Origin: Sphingomonas astaxanthinifaciens DSM 22298
Lineage (GTDB): Bacteria > Pseudomonadota > Alphaproteobacteria > Sphingomonadales > Sphingomonadaceae
NCBI RefSeq assembly: GCF_000711715.1
Contig: NZ_JONN01000002.1
Location: 1-64,000, forward strand
DNA: 64,000 nt
Direction: 5' to 3'
The translations under genes were made by a program, and so were the position numbers. Of this stretch, positions 53,228 through 62,195 are shown in pieces (the stretch's first letter is position 1; every line of letters begins with the position of its first letter). The notes beneath the pieces are model-generated. The model saw only the letters and a list, made by a program, of their open reading frames with translations. It did no database searches and had not been told where the DNA came from.

Positions 53228-53896
53228 GTGGCCCGAGCCAAGACGACCAAGTCGAGCAGCCAGAGCGGCAGCAGCAGTTCCGCCAGCAAGGACAATGGCG
53301 CTGCCGACAACAATTCGATCAACGACACCTTCGACAAGCTGGCCAAGGCCGCGATGAGCAAGGAAATGCTCGCCGCCGGGCTCGCCGCCGCCGCGGCCGC
53401 GATCAGCGCCAGCCCGTCGGTCCGCCGCAAGATCCGCGATGCCGGGCTCGACGCCGCCGACAGCGCCAGCAGCGCCGCCAGTTCGATGGCCGCCAGCGTC
53501 GGCAAGCTCGGCTCGCTGATCGCCGAAGCGGTCGCCGACGCCGCGCAGAAGGTCCTCGGGGGCGCGTCGGGTTCCTCGTCCTCCTCATCCTCGTCCTCGG
53601 CAAAGAGCAGCGGCACCGCCCGCCGCGCTTCGAGTGCCGCCAGCACCGCCAAGCGCAGCGCCAGCCAGCGCGCCGCGGGCGCCAAGGAGAAAGCGACCGG
53701 GACCGGCCGCTCGGCTTCTGCGCCCAGCCGCGCGCGCAAGCCCGCTGCCGCCAAGGCCGCCGATGGCGCGGCCGCTGCCACGCCCAAGCGCTCGACCGCG
53801 ACCCGCAGCCGTTCGGCCAGCCGCACCAGTGCCGGCGCTGCCCGCCGCGCCGCGCCGCGCAAGCCTTCGGGCGGCGGCGAGGGCAGCAACGGCTAG
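53228..53896 (+). CDS. Ala/Ser/Lys/Arg-rich protein with histone H1-like tail, possible nucleoid-binding phasin
   Basis: A 222-residue low-complexity protein. Residues 1-28 are Ser-rich; about 30-115 form Ala-rich helices (DKLAKAAMSKEMLAAGLAAA, then VGKLGSLIAEAVADAAQKVL), with a nine-Ser run afterwards; the last 90 residues are basic (Lys/Arg/Ala/Ser/Pro) like bacterial H1 homologs. The layout (helical domain plus H1-like tail) recalls PhaF of Pseudomonas, a granule protein that ties PHA to the chromosome. Being near phaC-like and phaR supports this inference. GTG start with GGGGAGAG upstream. Confidence 0.7.
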   Translation: MARAKTTKSSSQSGSSSSASKDNGAADNNSINDTFDKLAKAAMSKEMLAAGLAAAAAAISASPSVRRKIRDAGLDAADSASSAASSMAASVGKLGSLIAEAVADAAQKVLGGASGSSSSSSSSSAKSSGTARRASSAASTAKRSASQRAAGAKEKATGTGRSASAPSRARKPAAAKAADGAAAATPKRSTATRSRSASRTSAGAARRAAPRKPSGGGEGSNG

Positions 53897-53921
53897 GCCT
53901 CGCCTCAGCAGCAATATGACG

Positions 53922-53952
53922 GGGCCTTCGCTCACCCGGGCGGAGGCCCTTT
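53922..53952 (+). terminator. Rho-independent terminator after the H1-like gene
   Basis: Stem GGGCCTTCGC (53922-53931) and GCGGAGGCCC (53940-53949) with an 8-nt loop and a short TTT; one G-T wobble. It separates this gene from glmU. Confidence 0.75.
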
Positions 53953-53986
53953 CGCTTTCCGGAGCAAAGTGCCAGAGCCCCCGCCC

Positions 53987-55348
53987 ATGAATTCGCTTGC
54001 CGTCGTCATCCTCGCCGCGGGTCAGGGCACCCGCATGGCGTCCGACCTGCACAAGGTCCTCCATCCGCTGGCCGGACGCCCGATGCTGATGCATCTCCTC
54101 GACACGGTCGCGGCGATCGGTGCCGAGCGCACCGTGCTGGTGGTCGGCAAGGGTCGCGAGCAGCTCGAGGCGGCGGTCGCCGGCCGCGATGACCTCGCCA
54201 TCGCCGTCCAGGCCGAGCAGAAGGGCACCGGCCACGCGGTCGCGCAGGCCGCCGATGCGCTTGCCGGCTTTTCGGGCAATGTCCTCGTCCTCTATGGCGA
54301 CACGCCGTGCGTCGAGGCCGAGACCCTGCGCGCGATGGTAGAGCGGCTCGATCGCGCCGACGCGCCGGGCGTCGTGGTGCTGGCTTCCTCGCCCGCCGAT
54401 CCCGCCGCTTACGGCCGGGTCATCCTGGGGCAGGGCGATCACATCGAGCGCATGGTCGAATATAAGGACGCCTCACCCGAGGAGCGCGCGGTCCGGCTGT
54501 GCAACAGCGGCATGCTCGCGGCCAAGGCGAGCGACCTGTTCGCCTGGCTGGGCGAAGTCGGCAACGACAATGCCGCGGGCGAATATTATCTTCCCGACGT
54601 GGTGATGGTCGCCAACCGCCATGGCCGCCACGCGGTCGCGGTCGAATGCGAGGCCTGGCAGACCGCAGGGATCAACAGCCGTGCCGAGCTCGCCGGGGTC
54701 GAGCGCGACTGGCAGCAACGGCGCCGCGCCCGCGCCATGGCCGAGGGGGCGACCCTGCTCGATCCCGAGACCGTCTGGTTCAGCTTCGACACGGCGCTCG
54801 GCCGTGACGTGCTGATCGAGCCCAATGTCTTCTTCGGTCCCAAGGTCAGCGTCGGCGACGCGGTCGTCGTCCGCGCCTTCTCGCACCTCGAGGGCGCGAC
54901 GCTCGGCCGCGGCGCCGAAGTCGGCCCCTACGCCCGGCTCCGCCCCGGCGCGATGGTGGGCGAGTGCGCCAAGGTCGGCAACTTCGTCGAGGTGAAGAAG
55001 GCGAAGCTCGGGGCCGGCGCCAAGGTCAATCACCTCAGCTACATCGGCGACGCCGAGGTGGGTGCGAAGGCCAATATCGGCGCCGGCACCATCACCTGCA
55101 ATTACGACGGCTTCTTCAAATATCCGACCCGGATCGGGGAAGGGGCCTTCATCGGCTCGAACAGCTCGCTGGTCGCGCCGGTCTCGGTCGGCGCGGGCGC
55201 TATCGTCGGCGCGGGCTCGGTCGTCACCCGCGACGTCGAGGCCGACGCGCTCGGCGTCACCCGCGCGGACCAGAAGCAGCTCTCCGGCTGGGCCACCCGC
55301 TTCCGCGAACGGCAGCGCGCGAAAAAGGCCGGAGCCGGAGAGCGCTAG
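53987..55348 (+). CDS. glmU: Bifunctional GlcN-1-P acetyltransferase / GlcNAc-1-P uridyltransferase
   Basis: A 453-residue enzyme that makes UDP-GlcNAc for peptidoglycan and lipopolysaccharide. N-terminal nucleotidyltransferase: VVILAAGQGTRMASDLHKVL; VLYGDTPCV; YKDASPEE. C-terminal left-handed beta helix of hexapeptide repeats: GAKVNHLSYIGDAEVGAKAN then IGAGTITCNYDGFFKYPTRI, with the acetyltransferase His. The ATG at 53987 is the standard start; an upstream GTG at 53969 is less likely. GlmM is not in the window. Confidence 0.97.
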   Translation: MNSLAVVILAAGQGTRMASDLHKVLHPLAGRPMLMHLLDTVAAIGAERTVLVVGKGREQLEAAVAGRDDLAIAVQAEQKGTGHAVAQAADALAGFSGNVLVLYGDTPCVEAETLRAMVERLDRADAPGVVVLASSPADPAAYGRVILGQGDHIERMVEYKDASPEERAVRLCNSGMLAAKASDLFAWLGEVGNDNAAGEYYLPDVVMVANRHGRHAVAVECEAWQTAGINSRAELAGVERDWQQRRRARAMAEGATLLDPETVWFSFDTALGRDVLIEPNVFFGPKVSVGDAVVVRAFSHLEGATLGRGAEVGPYARLRPGAMVGECAKVGNFVEVKKAKLGAGAKVNHLSYIGDAEVGAKANIGAGTITCNYDGFFKYPTRIGEGAFIGSNSSLVAPVSVGAGAIVGAGSVVTRDVEADALGVTRADQKQLSGWATRFRERQRAKKAGAGER

Positions 55349-55352
55349 TCGG

Positions 55353-55985
55353 TTACCGCGAGGCGGTCTGCTTGGCGAAGTTGCCGGCCGCCTCGCTGAA
55401 GTTGCGCTGGAACACGTCGATCAGCTCGGCATCCGCGGCGGTCGTGTCCTCGCCTTCCTTGACCGGGAAGATCTTGAGGCCGTTGCCGCCCATGGTCTTG
55501 CGGATCGTCGGCTCGGCCGTGCCCGGCTGGAAGGTGCGGAGCATGAAGCTGGTCCGCAGCGAGCGGCCCCACATCGCGGCCTTCTGGTAGAAGACGTCGG
55601 TCACCATCAGCTCGGAATAGCAGGTGGCGGCCGAGTCCGACCGACGGGTCTTGATCTTGTTGATCGTCTTGCGGTCGAGCGCCTCGGCATGGGTGACGAT
55701 CTTCGACGGCGGAAGATTGAGCAGCTTGACGAGGTCGAGCTTGGTCAGCGCGTCGAGCTGGCCCTGCGGATCGAGCGCCGAGGCGAGATGCGACCGGCGC
55801 GCCTTGTCGCCGTTGGCATGGCCGGCGGCGTCGAGCAGGCCCCCGCCGAGCCAGCCGGTCGTCATCGCCTGGAAACGCTCGGCGGGCCAGATGTGGAGTT
55901 CGCAGGCCGGCTGGGCCGAGTCCTGGGCCATGGCCGGCGTGGCCGTCGCGAGCACGGCGAACGGCAGCAGAAATCGAAGTCGCAT
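55353..55985 (-). CDS. Hypothetical secreted protein
   Basis: A 210-residue exported protein: signal peptide MRLRFLLPFAVLATATPAMA, cleavage after AMA. Cys28 and Cys119 may pair. The middle ALTKLDLVKLLNLPPSKIVT and C-terminus ELIDVFQRNFSEAAGNFAKQ resemble parts of the neighbouring 205-residue protein, so the two look like distant paralogs. No known domain. Ends 4 bp from the glmU stop (convergent). Confidence 0.7.
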   Translation of the reverse strand: MRLRFLLPFAVLATATPAMAQDSAQPACELHIWPAERFQAMTTGWLGGGLLDAAGHANGDKARRSHLASALDPQGQLDALTKLDLVKLLNLPPSKIVTHAEALDRKTINKIKTRRSDSAATCYSELMVTDVFYQKAAMWGRSLRTSFMLRTFQPGTAEPTIRKTMGGNGLKIFPVKEGEDTTAADAELIDVFQRNFSEAAGNFAKQTASR

Positions 55986-56016
55986 ATTCCCCCCCTGTTG
56001 GTAATTATCTTCCGGA

Positions 56017-56634
56017 TTATTTCTTCGGCGGCCTGCTGCTGCTGGCGAGCAGCTTTTCGACCGCCTGCTTGAAGGACGTTTCGACCAGGCTGGTCGCGGC
56101 CGGCAGGTCGCCCGGCTCCTTCATCTTGAAGCCCGGCATCGGCGCGGCGGTGAAGCCGCTGAAGCGCTTCTCCTCGCCTGCGGCCGGATAGCGTCGGACG
56201 ACGCCGAAAATCCGCAGCGAGCGCTGGGCAAGGCCGCCACGCTCGAGGATGACCTGCGGGATCAGAACCTCCACCGCGCAGCCATCGCCGGGCCGCGGGC
56301 GGGCGCCGACCGCCTCCTGCCGGGTGATCGGCTGGGGGTCCGCGGAAATCGTTCCCGCATTGACCTGAAGCAAGGCGGCGAGCGGCAGTTGCTGAATGAG
56401 CGCCAGCTGCCGTTCCGGGGTTAGCCAGTCGAGCGGCTTGCCCGCCGCGGCGGCATAATCGCGCAGGTCCTGGTCGACCCTCTTCACCGCATCGAAATCT
56501 TCGCCGACACTCGTTGGCTTTGCGGCCGGGCGAACGATGATGGCGCAAGTGTCGGTCGCCTGCGCCGACGCCGGCGAGGCGAGCGCGGTCGCCGACAAGG
56601 CGGCAGCCAGGCCGCCAATCACGATGGTCTTCAA
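56017..56634 (-). CDS. Hypothetical secreted protein, paralog of the next gene
   Basis: A 205-residue exported protein: signal peptide MKTIVIGGLAAALSATALAS, cleavage after ASA. CAIIVRPAAKPTSVGEDFDA, the middle QLALIQQLPLAALLQVNAGT and the end SLVETSFKQAVEKLLASSSR share order and spacing with the downstream protein (Cys start, LxxLLxL helix, C-terminal amphipathic helix). Function unknown; the pair is 31 bp apart and probably cotranscribed away from glmS. Confidence 0.7.
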   Translation of the reverse strand: MKTIVIGGLAAALSATALASPASAQATDTCAIIVRPAAKPTSVGEDFDAVKRVDQDLRDYAAAAGKPLDWLTPERQLALIQQLPLAALLQVNAGTISADPQPITRQEAVGARPRPGDGCAVEVLIPQVILERGGLAQRSLRIFGVVRRYPAAGEEKRFSGFTAAPMPGFKMKEPGDLPAATSLVETSFKQAVEKLLASSSRPPKK

Positions 56635-56795
56635 CGGATCCCCCCAGATCTTCTGTCGGTTCGGTCTAAAATCGGATTGGCGACAAGAAAAGGGACATTG
56701 ATTTCCCGCCCGCGATCTTCTGAGAGAAAAACGATGCGGTGTGGCGGCGAAGCCGCTAGCGAGCGCGCGACTGACGCCTTCTCGGGATATTGTAC

Positions 56796-58619
56796 ATGTG
56801 CGGAATTGTAGCGATCGTCGGCAAGCAAGCCGTTGCCACCCGGCTGTTCGAGGGGCTCAAGCGGCTTGAATATCGGGGCTATGACAGCGCCGGCATCTGC
56901 ACCGTGGTCGACGGCGACTTCCAGCGCCGCCGCGCCGAGGGCAAGCTCGACAATCTCGCCCAGCGCCTCGCCGAGGACCCGCTCGGCGGCGACGTCGGGA
57001 TCGCGCACACCCGCTGGGCGACCCACGGCGCGCCGACCGAGGGCAATGCCCATCCGCACATCGCCGGGCCGGTGGCGCTGGTCCACAACGGCATCATCGA
57101 GAATTTCAAGCCGCTCCGCGAGGAACTGCTCGCGGAGGGCCGCACCATCCTGTCCGAGACCGACAGCGAGGTCGTCGCCCACCTCGTGGCCCGCGAAATC
57201 GAGCGCGGCGCGACCCCCGAGCAGGCGGTTGCCACCGTCCTTCCGCGCCTTCACGGCGCCTTCGCCATGGCCTTCCTGTTCCGCGATGCACCCGACCTCG
57301 TGATCGGCGCGCGCATGGGGGCGCCGCTGACCGTCGGCTATGGCGAGGGCGAGAACTACCTCGGCTCGGACGCCATTGCGCTCGCGCCCTGGACCCGGAA
57401 GATCGCCTATCTCGAGGAAGGCGACTGGGTCGTTGTCGAGCGCGATAACGTCCGCATCTTCGACCGCGCCAACCAGCCGGTGACCCGCGCGCAGGTCGAC
57501 AGCGAGGCCTCGGCCGAGACCATCTCCAAGGGCAATCACGCGCACTTCATGCGCAAGGAGATCTTCGAGCAGCCGGTGGTCGTCGCCCAGACCCTGCAGA
57601 GCTATGTCCGCGCCTTCGACGGTGAAGTCGCCATTCCCGCCACCGACTTCGACTTCGCGGGCGTCGAGCGGGTGACCATGGTCGCCTGCGGCACCAGCTA
57701 TTACGCCGGCATGGTCGGCAAATACTGGATCGAGCGCTTCGCCCGGGTGCCGGTCGACATCGATGTCGCGAGCGAGTTCCGCTATCGCGATCCGATCCTG
57801 GAAAAGGGCGGCCTTGCCCTCTTCATTAGTCAGTCGGGCGAGACCGCCGACACCCTCGCCGCGCTTCGCCATGCCCGCGAACAGGGGCAGAAGATCGCGG
57901 TGGTGGTGAACGTGCCGACCAGCTCGATGGCGCGAGAGGCCGACCTCCTGCTCCCGACCCGCGCCGGGCCCGAGATCGGGGTCGCCTCGACCAAGGCCTT
58001 CACCTGCCAGCTGGCGGTGCTCGCCGCGCTCGCGGTCAACCTCGCCCGCGCCAAGGGCCGGATCAGCCCCGAGGAAGAGCGCGAGATCGTCGCCCATCTC
58101 GCCGAGGCGCCCGAGGCCATGACACGCGCGCTCGACCATGACGCCGACATCCTCGCCATGGCGCCGCTGATCGTGCCGGCGCGCGATGTCCTCTACCTCG
58201 GCCGCGGCCCGGACTATCCGATGGCGCTCGAGGGCGCCTTGAAGCTCAAGGAAATCAGCTACATCCACGCCGAAGGCTATGCCGCGGGCGAGATGAAGCA
58301 CGGGCCGATCGCGCTGATCGACGACCAGGTCCCGGTAATTGTCCTCGCGCCCTCGGGGCCGCTGTTCGAGAAGACCGTCAGCAACATGCAGGAGGTCCGT
58401 GCGCGCGGCGGCAAGATCGTGCTGATCAGCGATGTCGAGGGGATCGCCGAGGCGGGCGAGGGGGCGATGGCGACCATCGAGATGCCGCACGTCCACCCGC
58501 TGATCGCGCCGCTCGTATACGCCGTCCCGGTCCAGCTCCTCGCCTATCACGTGGCGGTGCTGAAGGGCACCGACGTCGACCAGCCCCGCAACCTCGCCAA
58601 GAGCGTGACGGTCGAGTGA
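56796..58619 (+). CDS. glmS: Glutamine-fructose-6-phosphate transaminase (isomerising)
   Basis: A 607-residue enzyme, first step to UDP-GlcNAc. The N-terminal CGIVAIVGKQA gives the catalytic Cys after Met removal; HTRWATHGAPTEGNAHPH binds glutamine. The two SIS domains contain CGTSYYAGMVGKYWIERFAR and SQSGETADTLAALRHAREQG; C-terminus ends AKSVTVE. The ATG at 56796 is required for Cys to be residue 2. No glmS ribozyme is expected in this phylum, and none is seen in the 161-bp gap upstream. Confidence 0.97.
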   Translation: MCGIVAIVGKQAVATRLFEGLKRLEYRGYDSAGICTVVDGDFQRRRAEGKLDNLAQRLAEDPLGGDVGIAHTRWATHGAPTEGNAHPHIAGPVALVHNGIIENFKPLREELLAEGRTILSETDSEVVAHLVAREIERGATPEQAVATVLPRLHGAFAMAFLFRDAPDLVIGARMGAPLTVGYGEGENYLGSDAIALAPWTRKIAYLEEGDWVVVERDNVRIFDRANQPVTRAQVDSEASAETISKGNHAHFMRKEIFEQPVVVAQTLQSYVRAFDGEVAIPATDFDFAGVERVTMVACGTSYYAGMVGKYWIERFARVPVDIDVASEFRYRDPILEKGGLALFISQSGETADTLAALRHAREQGQKIAVVVNVPTSSMAREADLLLPTRAGPEIGVASTKAFTCQLAVLAALAVNLARAKGRISPEEEREIVAHLAEAPEAMTRALDHDADILAMAPLIVPARDVLYLGRGPDYPMALEGALKLKEISYIHAEGYAAGEMKHGPIALIDDQVPVIVLAPSGPLFEKTVSNMQEVRARGGKIVLISDVEGIAEAGEGAMATIEMPHVHPLIAPLVYAVPVQLLAYHVAVLKGTDVDQPRNLAKSVTVE

Positions 58620-58623
58620 GCGC

Positions 58624-59535
58624 CTAAGCCGCCGCCGCCTGCTCCAGCCCGCGGACGTGGGCGATGAGGCGGTCGTAGAGGAAGTCGATCACGGCCCGCA
58701 CGGCGGGCTGGTGGCGGAGCCGCTCGTGGGTGAGCAGCCACAGGCAGCGATCTTCCTCGGGCGGTGGGGCGCAGCGGATGAGGTCGGGCATGGCGTCCGC
58801 GACGATGCAGGGCAGGGCCGCGATGCCGAGGCCGGTGCGGACCGCGCTCATCAGCCCCGTGGCGCTTCCCTGCTCGACCGTGACCCGGTCGGCGAGGCCG
58901 GCCTGCTCGATCCAGGCGCCATATTCGCGGGCGAGCATCCCGCCGCCGCCGCCGACGATGACATGATCGCGCAGGGCCTCGATGGTGGCGGGGACGCCAT
59001 GGCGCTGGGCGTAGGCGTGGCTGCAGTATAGCGTCCACTCGTCCTTGCCGATCACCCGGCCGACGAGGCCGGCCCCCTCGATCCGGCGGCTGCTGCGAAG
59101 GGCGATGTCGGCTTCGCCCGCGGCGAGGTCGCGCAGGCCGACGGCATTGTCGATCTCGATCCTGATCTCGGGATAAAGTTCGCGCAGCGGGACGAGATTG
59201 GGCGCGAGGAGGGCGCTGCTGAAGATTTCCTCGGCGGTGATGCGGACGGTGCCCGAGCGGCCCCGGGCGGCGGCGCGGGCCTGCGCCTCGGCGGCGAGCG
59301 CGGCTTCCTCGACCGCCTCCGCCCGACCGACCAGCGCTTCGCCGAGCGCGGTGAGGGCATAGCCCGCCGGGCGGCGCTCGAAGAGGGCGAGGTCGAGCGC
59401 TTCCTCGAGCGCGGCGATGCGGCGGGCGACGGTGGTCTGGCTGACCCGGAGCGCGCGGGCGGCGGCGAGCGTGCTCCCGCTTCGCGCGACCGCGAGGAAG
59501 GCGCGCCAGTCGTTCCAGTCGGCGTCCCGCTGCAT
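58624..59535 (-). CDS. LysR family transcriptional regulator
   Basis: A 303-residue regulator. The helix-turn-helix is WRAFLAVARSGSTLAAARAL, then RVSQTTVARRIAALEEALDL at the N-terminus; the C-terminal effector-binding domain starts about residue 90 (GTVRITAEEIFSSALLAPNL). The ATG at 59535 places the helix near the start; an upstream frame to 59604 overlaps the EpsG gene promoter. Target and effector unknown. Confidence 0.88.
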   Translation of the reverse strand: MQRDADWNDWRAFLAVARSGSTLAAARALRVSQTTVARRIAALEEALDLALFERRPAGYALTALGEALVGRAEAVEEAALAAEAQARAAARGRSGTVRITAEEIFSSALLAPNLVPLRELYPEIRIEIDNAVGLRDLAAGEADIALRSSRRIEGAGLVGRVIGKDEWTLYCSHAYAQRHGVPATIEALRDHVIVGGGGGMLAREYGAWIEQAGLADRVTVEQGSATGLMSAVRTGLGIAALPCIVADAMPDLIRCAPPPEEDRCLWLLTHERLRHQPAVRAVIDFLYDRLIAHVRGLEQAAAA

Positions 59536-59602
59536 CGCCGAAGCATAGGCAATCGCTCTTTGCTTGTCAGCCGATGGCGCGCCTGCCACAGCGCGGCTGT
59601 CC

Positions 59603-60736
59603 ATGCTCCCCTACTGGCTCCTATTCTTCTATTTCGCGCTGGGCGGCCTGCTCGGGCGGAGTGCGTTCCGCGCCGCGGTGCCGGTGAACGGCAACGCCGC
59701 GATGCCCGAGGCAGGGGGCAACGAACCGTCCGCCGCGCCCCGCGCGCACCTTCGCCGGGGCGGCGTGGGGCTGTTGTTCGGAATGCTGCTCGTCGCGCTG
59801 ATGGTGGGGCTGCGCTACAGGGTCGGCGCGGACTGGCAGACCTATGAAGCGATCTTCAGCCGCGCCGATCTCGGTTCCTTCGGCAGCAGCATCTCCCGCG
59901 GCGACTGGGGCTACCAGCTCGTCAACGCCCTGATCGCCAAGAGTGGTGGCGCAGTGTGGCAGGTCAATCTCGTCTGCTCGAGCCTGTTCGCCTGGGGCCT
60001 GTGGCGCTTCGCCGAGCGCCAGCCCGATCCGTGGCTGGTGATCGTGGTGGCGGTGCCCTACCTGATCGTCGTCGTCGCCATGGGCTACAGCCGGCAGGCG
60101 GCCGCACTCGGGATCCTGATGGCGGGGCTGGCCGCGGTGCTGCGCGGGTCGGAGATCTTCCGGTTCGCGCTTTACGTATTGGTCGCGGCCCTCTTTCACC
60201 GAACCGCCATCGTCCTCCTCCCGCTGATGGGCTTCGTCTTTCCGCGCTCGCGGGCGAGCAACGTGCTCCTGCTCCTCGCCCTGTCGATCTCGCTCTACAC
60301 CGTTTTCCTCCAGGACAGCGTAGAGGTTCTCCGGACCAACTATGTCGACGCGCGCTACTCCTCGCAGGGCGCGGGCATCCGCGTCGCGCAGGTCGCACTG
60401 GCCGCGATCATCTATTTCGCCGCCCGCCGCCGATTCGGTTTCGACGAGGTCGAGCGTCGGATCTGGCGAAACTTCGCGGTAGTGGGATTGCTGATGGTCC
60501 CGGTGCTTGCGCTCACTCCGAGTTCGACGGCGGTCGACCGGATTTCGCTCTACCTGTTCCCCTTGCAATTGGCGGTGATCGGCCGCCTGCATCTCGCGTT
60601 CCGCCGCGAAGCGCTCGGGCGGTTGGTGGTAGTGGGCTATTCCGCCGCGGTTTTGTTCGTGTGGCTCAATTTTGCGGTTCACGCGCAATTTTGGCTGCCC
60701 TATCGGAACGTCGTCACCTCCGACCGGGTGCGCTAG
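59603..60736 (+). CDS. EpsG family membrane protein (polysaccharide polymerase-like)
   Basis: A 377-residue integral membrane protein with about ten helices. EpsG signature: MVGLRYRVGADWQTYEAIF near residue 70 and GDWGYQLVNALI. EpsG/Wzy-like proteins polymerise or are linked to exopolysaccharide assembly. It precedes the dTDP-rhamnose genes by 36 bp, so the polymer probably contains rhamnose. The ATG at 59603 fits; a TTG at 59564 is an alternative. Confidence 0.85.
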   Translation: MLPYWLLFFYFALGGLLGRSAFRAAVPVNGNAAMPEAGGNEPSAAPRAHLRRGGVGLLFGMLLVALMVGLRYRVGADWQTYEAIFSRADLGSFGSSISRGDWGYQLVNALIAKSGGAVWQVNLVCSSLFAWGLWRFAERQPDPWLVIVVAVPYLIVVVAMGYSRQAAALGILMAGLAAVLRGSEIFRFALYVLVAALFHRTAIVLLPLMGFVFPRSRASNVLLLLALSISLYTVFLQDSVEVLRTNYVDARYSSQGAGIRVAQVALAAIIYFAARRRFGFDEVERRIWRNFAVVGLLMVPVLALTPSSTAVDRISLYLFPLQLAVIGRLHLAFRREALGRLVVVGYSAAVLFVWLNFAVHAQFWLPYRNVVTSDRVR

Positions 60737-60772
60737 GGAGCTTATGACCACCATTTTCCGGAACCCCCGTCC

Positions 60773-61651
60773 GTGAAGGGGATCATCCTTGCCGGCGGAA
60801 GCGGCACGCGCCTCTTCCCCTCGACCATCGCGGTCTCCAAGCAGCTGCTCCCGGTCTACGACAAGCCGATGGTCTATTATCCGCTCGGCATGCTGATGCT
60901 GGCGGGGATCCGCGAAATCCTGCTCATCTCGACCCCGCAGGACCTGCCCCAATTCGAGCGGCTGCTGGGCGACGGCTCGGCCTTCGGCTTGTCCCTGAGC
61001 TATGCCGAGCAGGCCGCGCCCAACGGGCTTGCCGAGGCCTTCATCATCGGCCGCGAATTCGTCGGCGAGGATCGTGTCGCGCTCGTGCTCGGCGACAACA
61101 TCTTCTACGGCGCCGGCCTCAGCGAACTGGCGACCCGCGCCGCCGCGGTCGAGCAGGGGGCGACCGTCTTTGCCTATCCGGTCGAGGATCCGGAGCGCTA
61201 CGGCGTCGCGACCTTCGATGCCGACGGGCGCGTCACCAGCATCGAGGAGAAGCCCGCGAATCCGCAATCGCAATGGGCGGTGACTGGCCTCTATTTCTAC
61301 GACAACCGGGTGCTCGACATCGCCGCCAACCTGCAGCCGTCGCCACGCGGCGAGCTCGAGATCACCGACGTCAACAAGGCCTATCTCGCGCTCGGCGAGC
61401 TTTACGTCAGCAAGCTCGGCCGCGGCCATGCCTGGCTCGATACCGGGACCCACGACAGCCTGCAGGACGCGGGCGCGTTCGTCCGCACGATCGAGCAGCG
61501 CCAGGGCCTCAAGGTCATGTGCCCCGAGGAGATCGCGCTCGAGCAGGGCTGGCTGACCGCCGACCAGGTGCTGGCCCGGGCCGACCAACTCGGCAAGACC
61601 AGCTACGCGACCTACCTCCGGCGTCGCGCACGGGAGCTGGCCGGTGCTTGA
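60773..61651 (+). CDS. rfbA: Glucose-1-phosphate thymidylyltransferase
   Basis: A 292-residue nucleotidyltransferase. [40 protein letters not shown] and DNIFYGAGL are the RmlA/RfbA motifs. It makes dTDP-glucose, the first step of dTDP-L-rhamnose synthesis. A GTG start; its stop overlaps the rfbC start by 8 bp. Confidence 0.96.
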   Translation: MKGIILAGGSGTRLFPSTIAVSKQLLPVYDKPMVYYPLGMLMLAGIREILLISTPQDLPQFERLLGDGSAFGLSLSYAEQAAPNGLAEAFIIGREFVGEDRVALVLGDNIFYGAGLSELATRAAAVEQGATVFAYPVEDPERYGVATFDADGRVTSIEEKPANPQSQWAVTGLYFYDNRVLDIAANLQPSPRGELEITDVNKAYLALGELYVSKLGRGHAWLDTGTHDSLQDAGAFVRTIEQRQGLKVMCPEEIALEQGWLTADQVLARADQLGKTSYATYLRRRARELAGA

Positions 61652-62195
61652 GGTGGCCCCGACTGGCCTTGCGGGCGTGCTCGAGATCCGCCCCCGCCGG
61701 ATCGGCGACGACCGCGGCTTCTTCTCCGAGGTGTGGAACGCCGCCACCTTCGCCGAAGCGGGGATCGAGACCGGCTTCGTCCAGGACAATCACAGCCGCT
61801 CGGCCAAGGGCGTGCTGCGCGGCCTCCACTACCAGCTTCCCCCCTTCGCCCAGGCTAAGCTGGTCCGGGTCAGCCGCGGCGCGGTGTTCGACGTCGCGGT
61901 CGATATCCGCCGTTCGAGCCCGACCTTCGGCCAGTGGACCGGGGTCGAGCTGTCGGCCGACAGGTGGAACCAGCTGTTCGTCCCGGCCGGCTTCGCGCAC
62001 GGTTTTCTCAGCCTCGAAGAAGGCTCGGAGGTCCAGTACAAGGTGAGTGAGCGTTACAGTCCCGAGCATGACCGGGGCATCCGGCCCGACGATCCGGCCA
62101 TCGGGATCGACTGGCCGATGGCCGCGACCGACTGCCTGCTTTCGGCCAAGGATCGCAGCGCGCCGCTCCTCGCGGATGCCGAGGTGTTCGCGTGA
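61644..62195 (+). CDS. rfbC: dTDP-4-dehydrorhamnose 3,5-epimerase
   Basis: A 183-residue cupin-fold epimerase. Catalytic His in [40 protein letters not shown] and the Tyr in [20 protein letters not shown] are conserved. A GTG start inside rfbA, and its stop overlaps the rfbB start by 4 bp. Confidence 0.96.
   Translation: MLEVAPTGLAGVLEIRPRRIGDDRGFFSEVWNAATFAEAGIETGFVQDNHSRSAKGVLRGLHYQLPPFAQAKLVRVSRGAVFDVAVDIRRSSPTFGQWTGVELSADRWNQLFVPAGFAHGFLSLEEGSEVQYKVSERYSPEHDRGIRPDDPAIGIDWPMAATDCLLSAKDRSAPLLADAEVFA

Noticed and set aside
53560..53600. TCC/TCG tandem run
   Set aside because: It is simply the Ser-run codons of the H1-like protein, not a microsatellite of separate meaning.
56736..56756. GCGGC-GAA-GCCGC hairpin upstream of glmS
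   Set aside because: Too small and not followed by other structure; not enough for a riboswitch or ribozyme call.
56631..58550. 639-residue open frame on the minus strand
   Set aside because: Antisense to glmS; shadow.
59621..61789. 722-residue open frame on the minus strand
   Set aside because: Antisense to the EpsG and rfbA genes; shadow.
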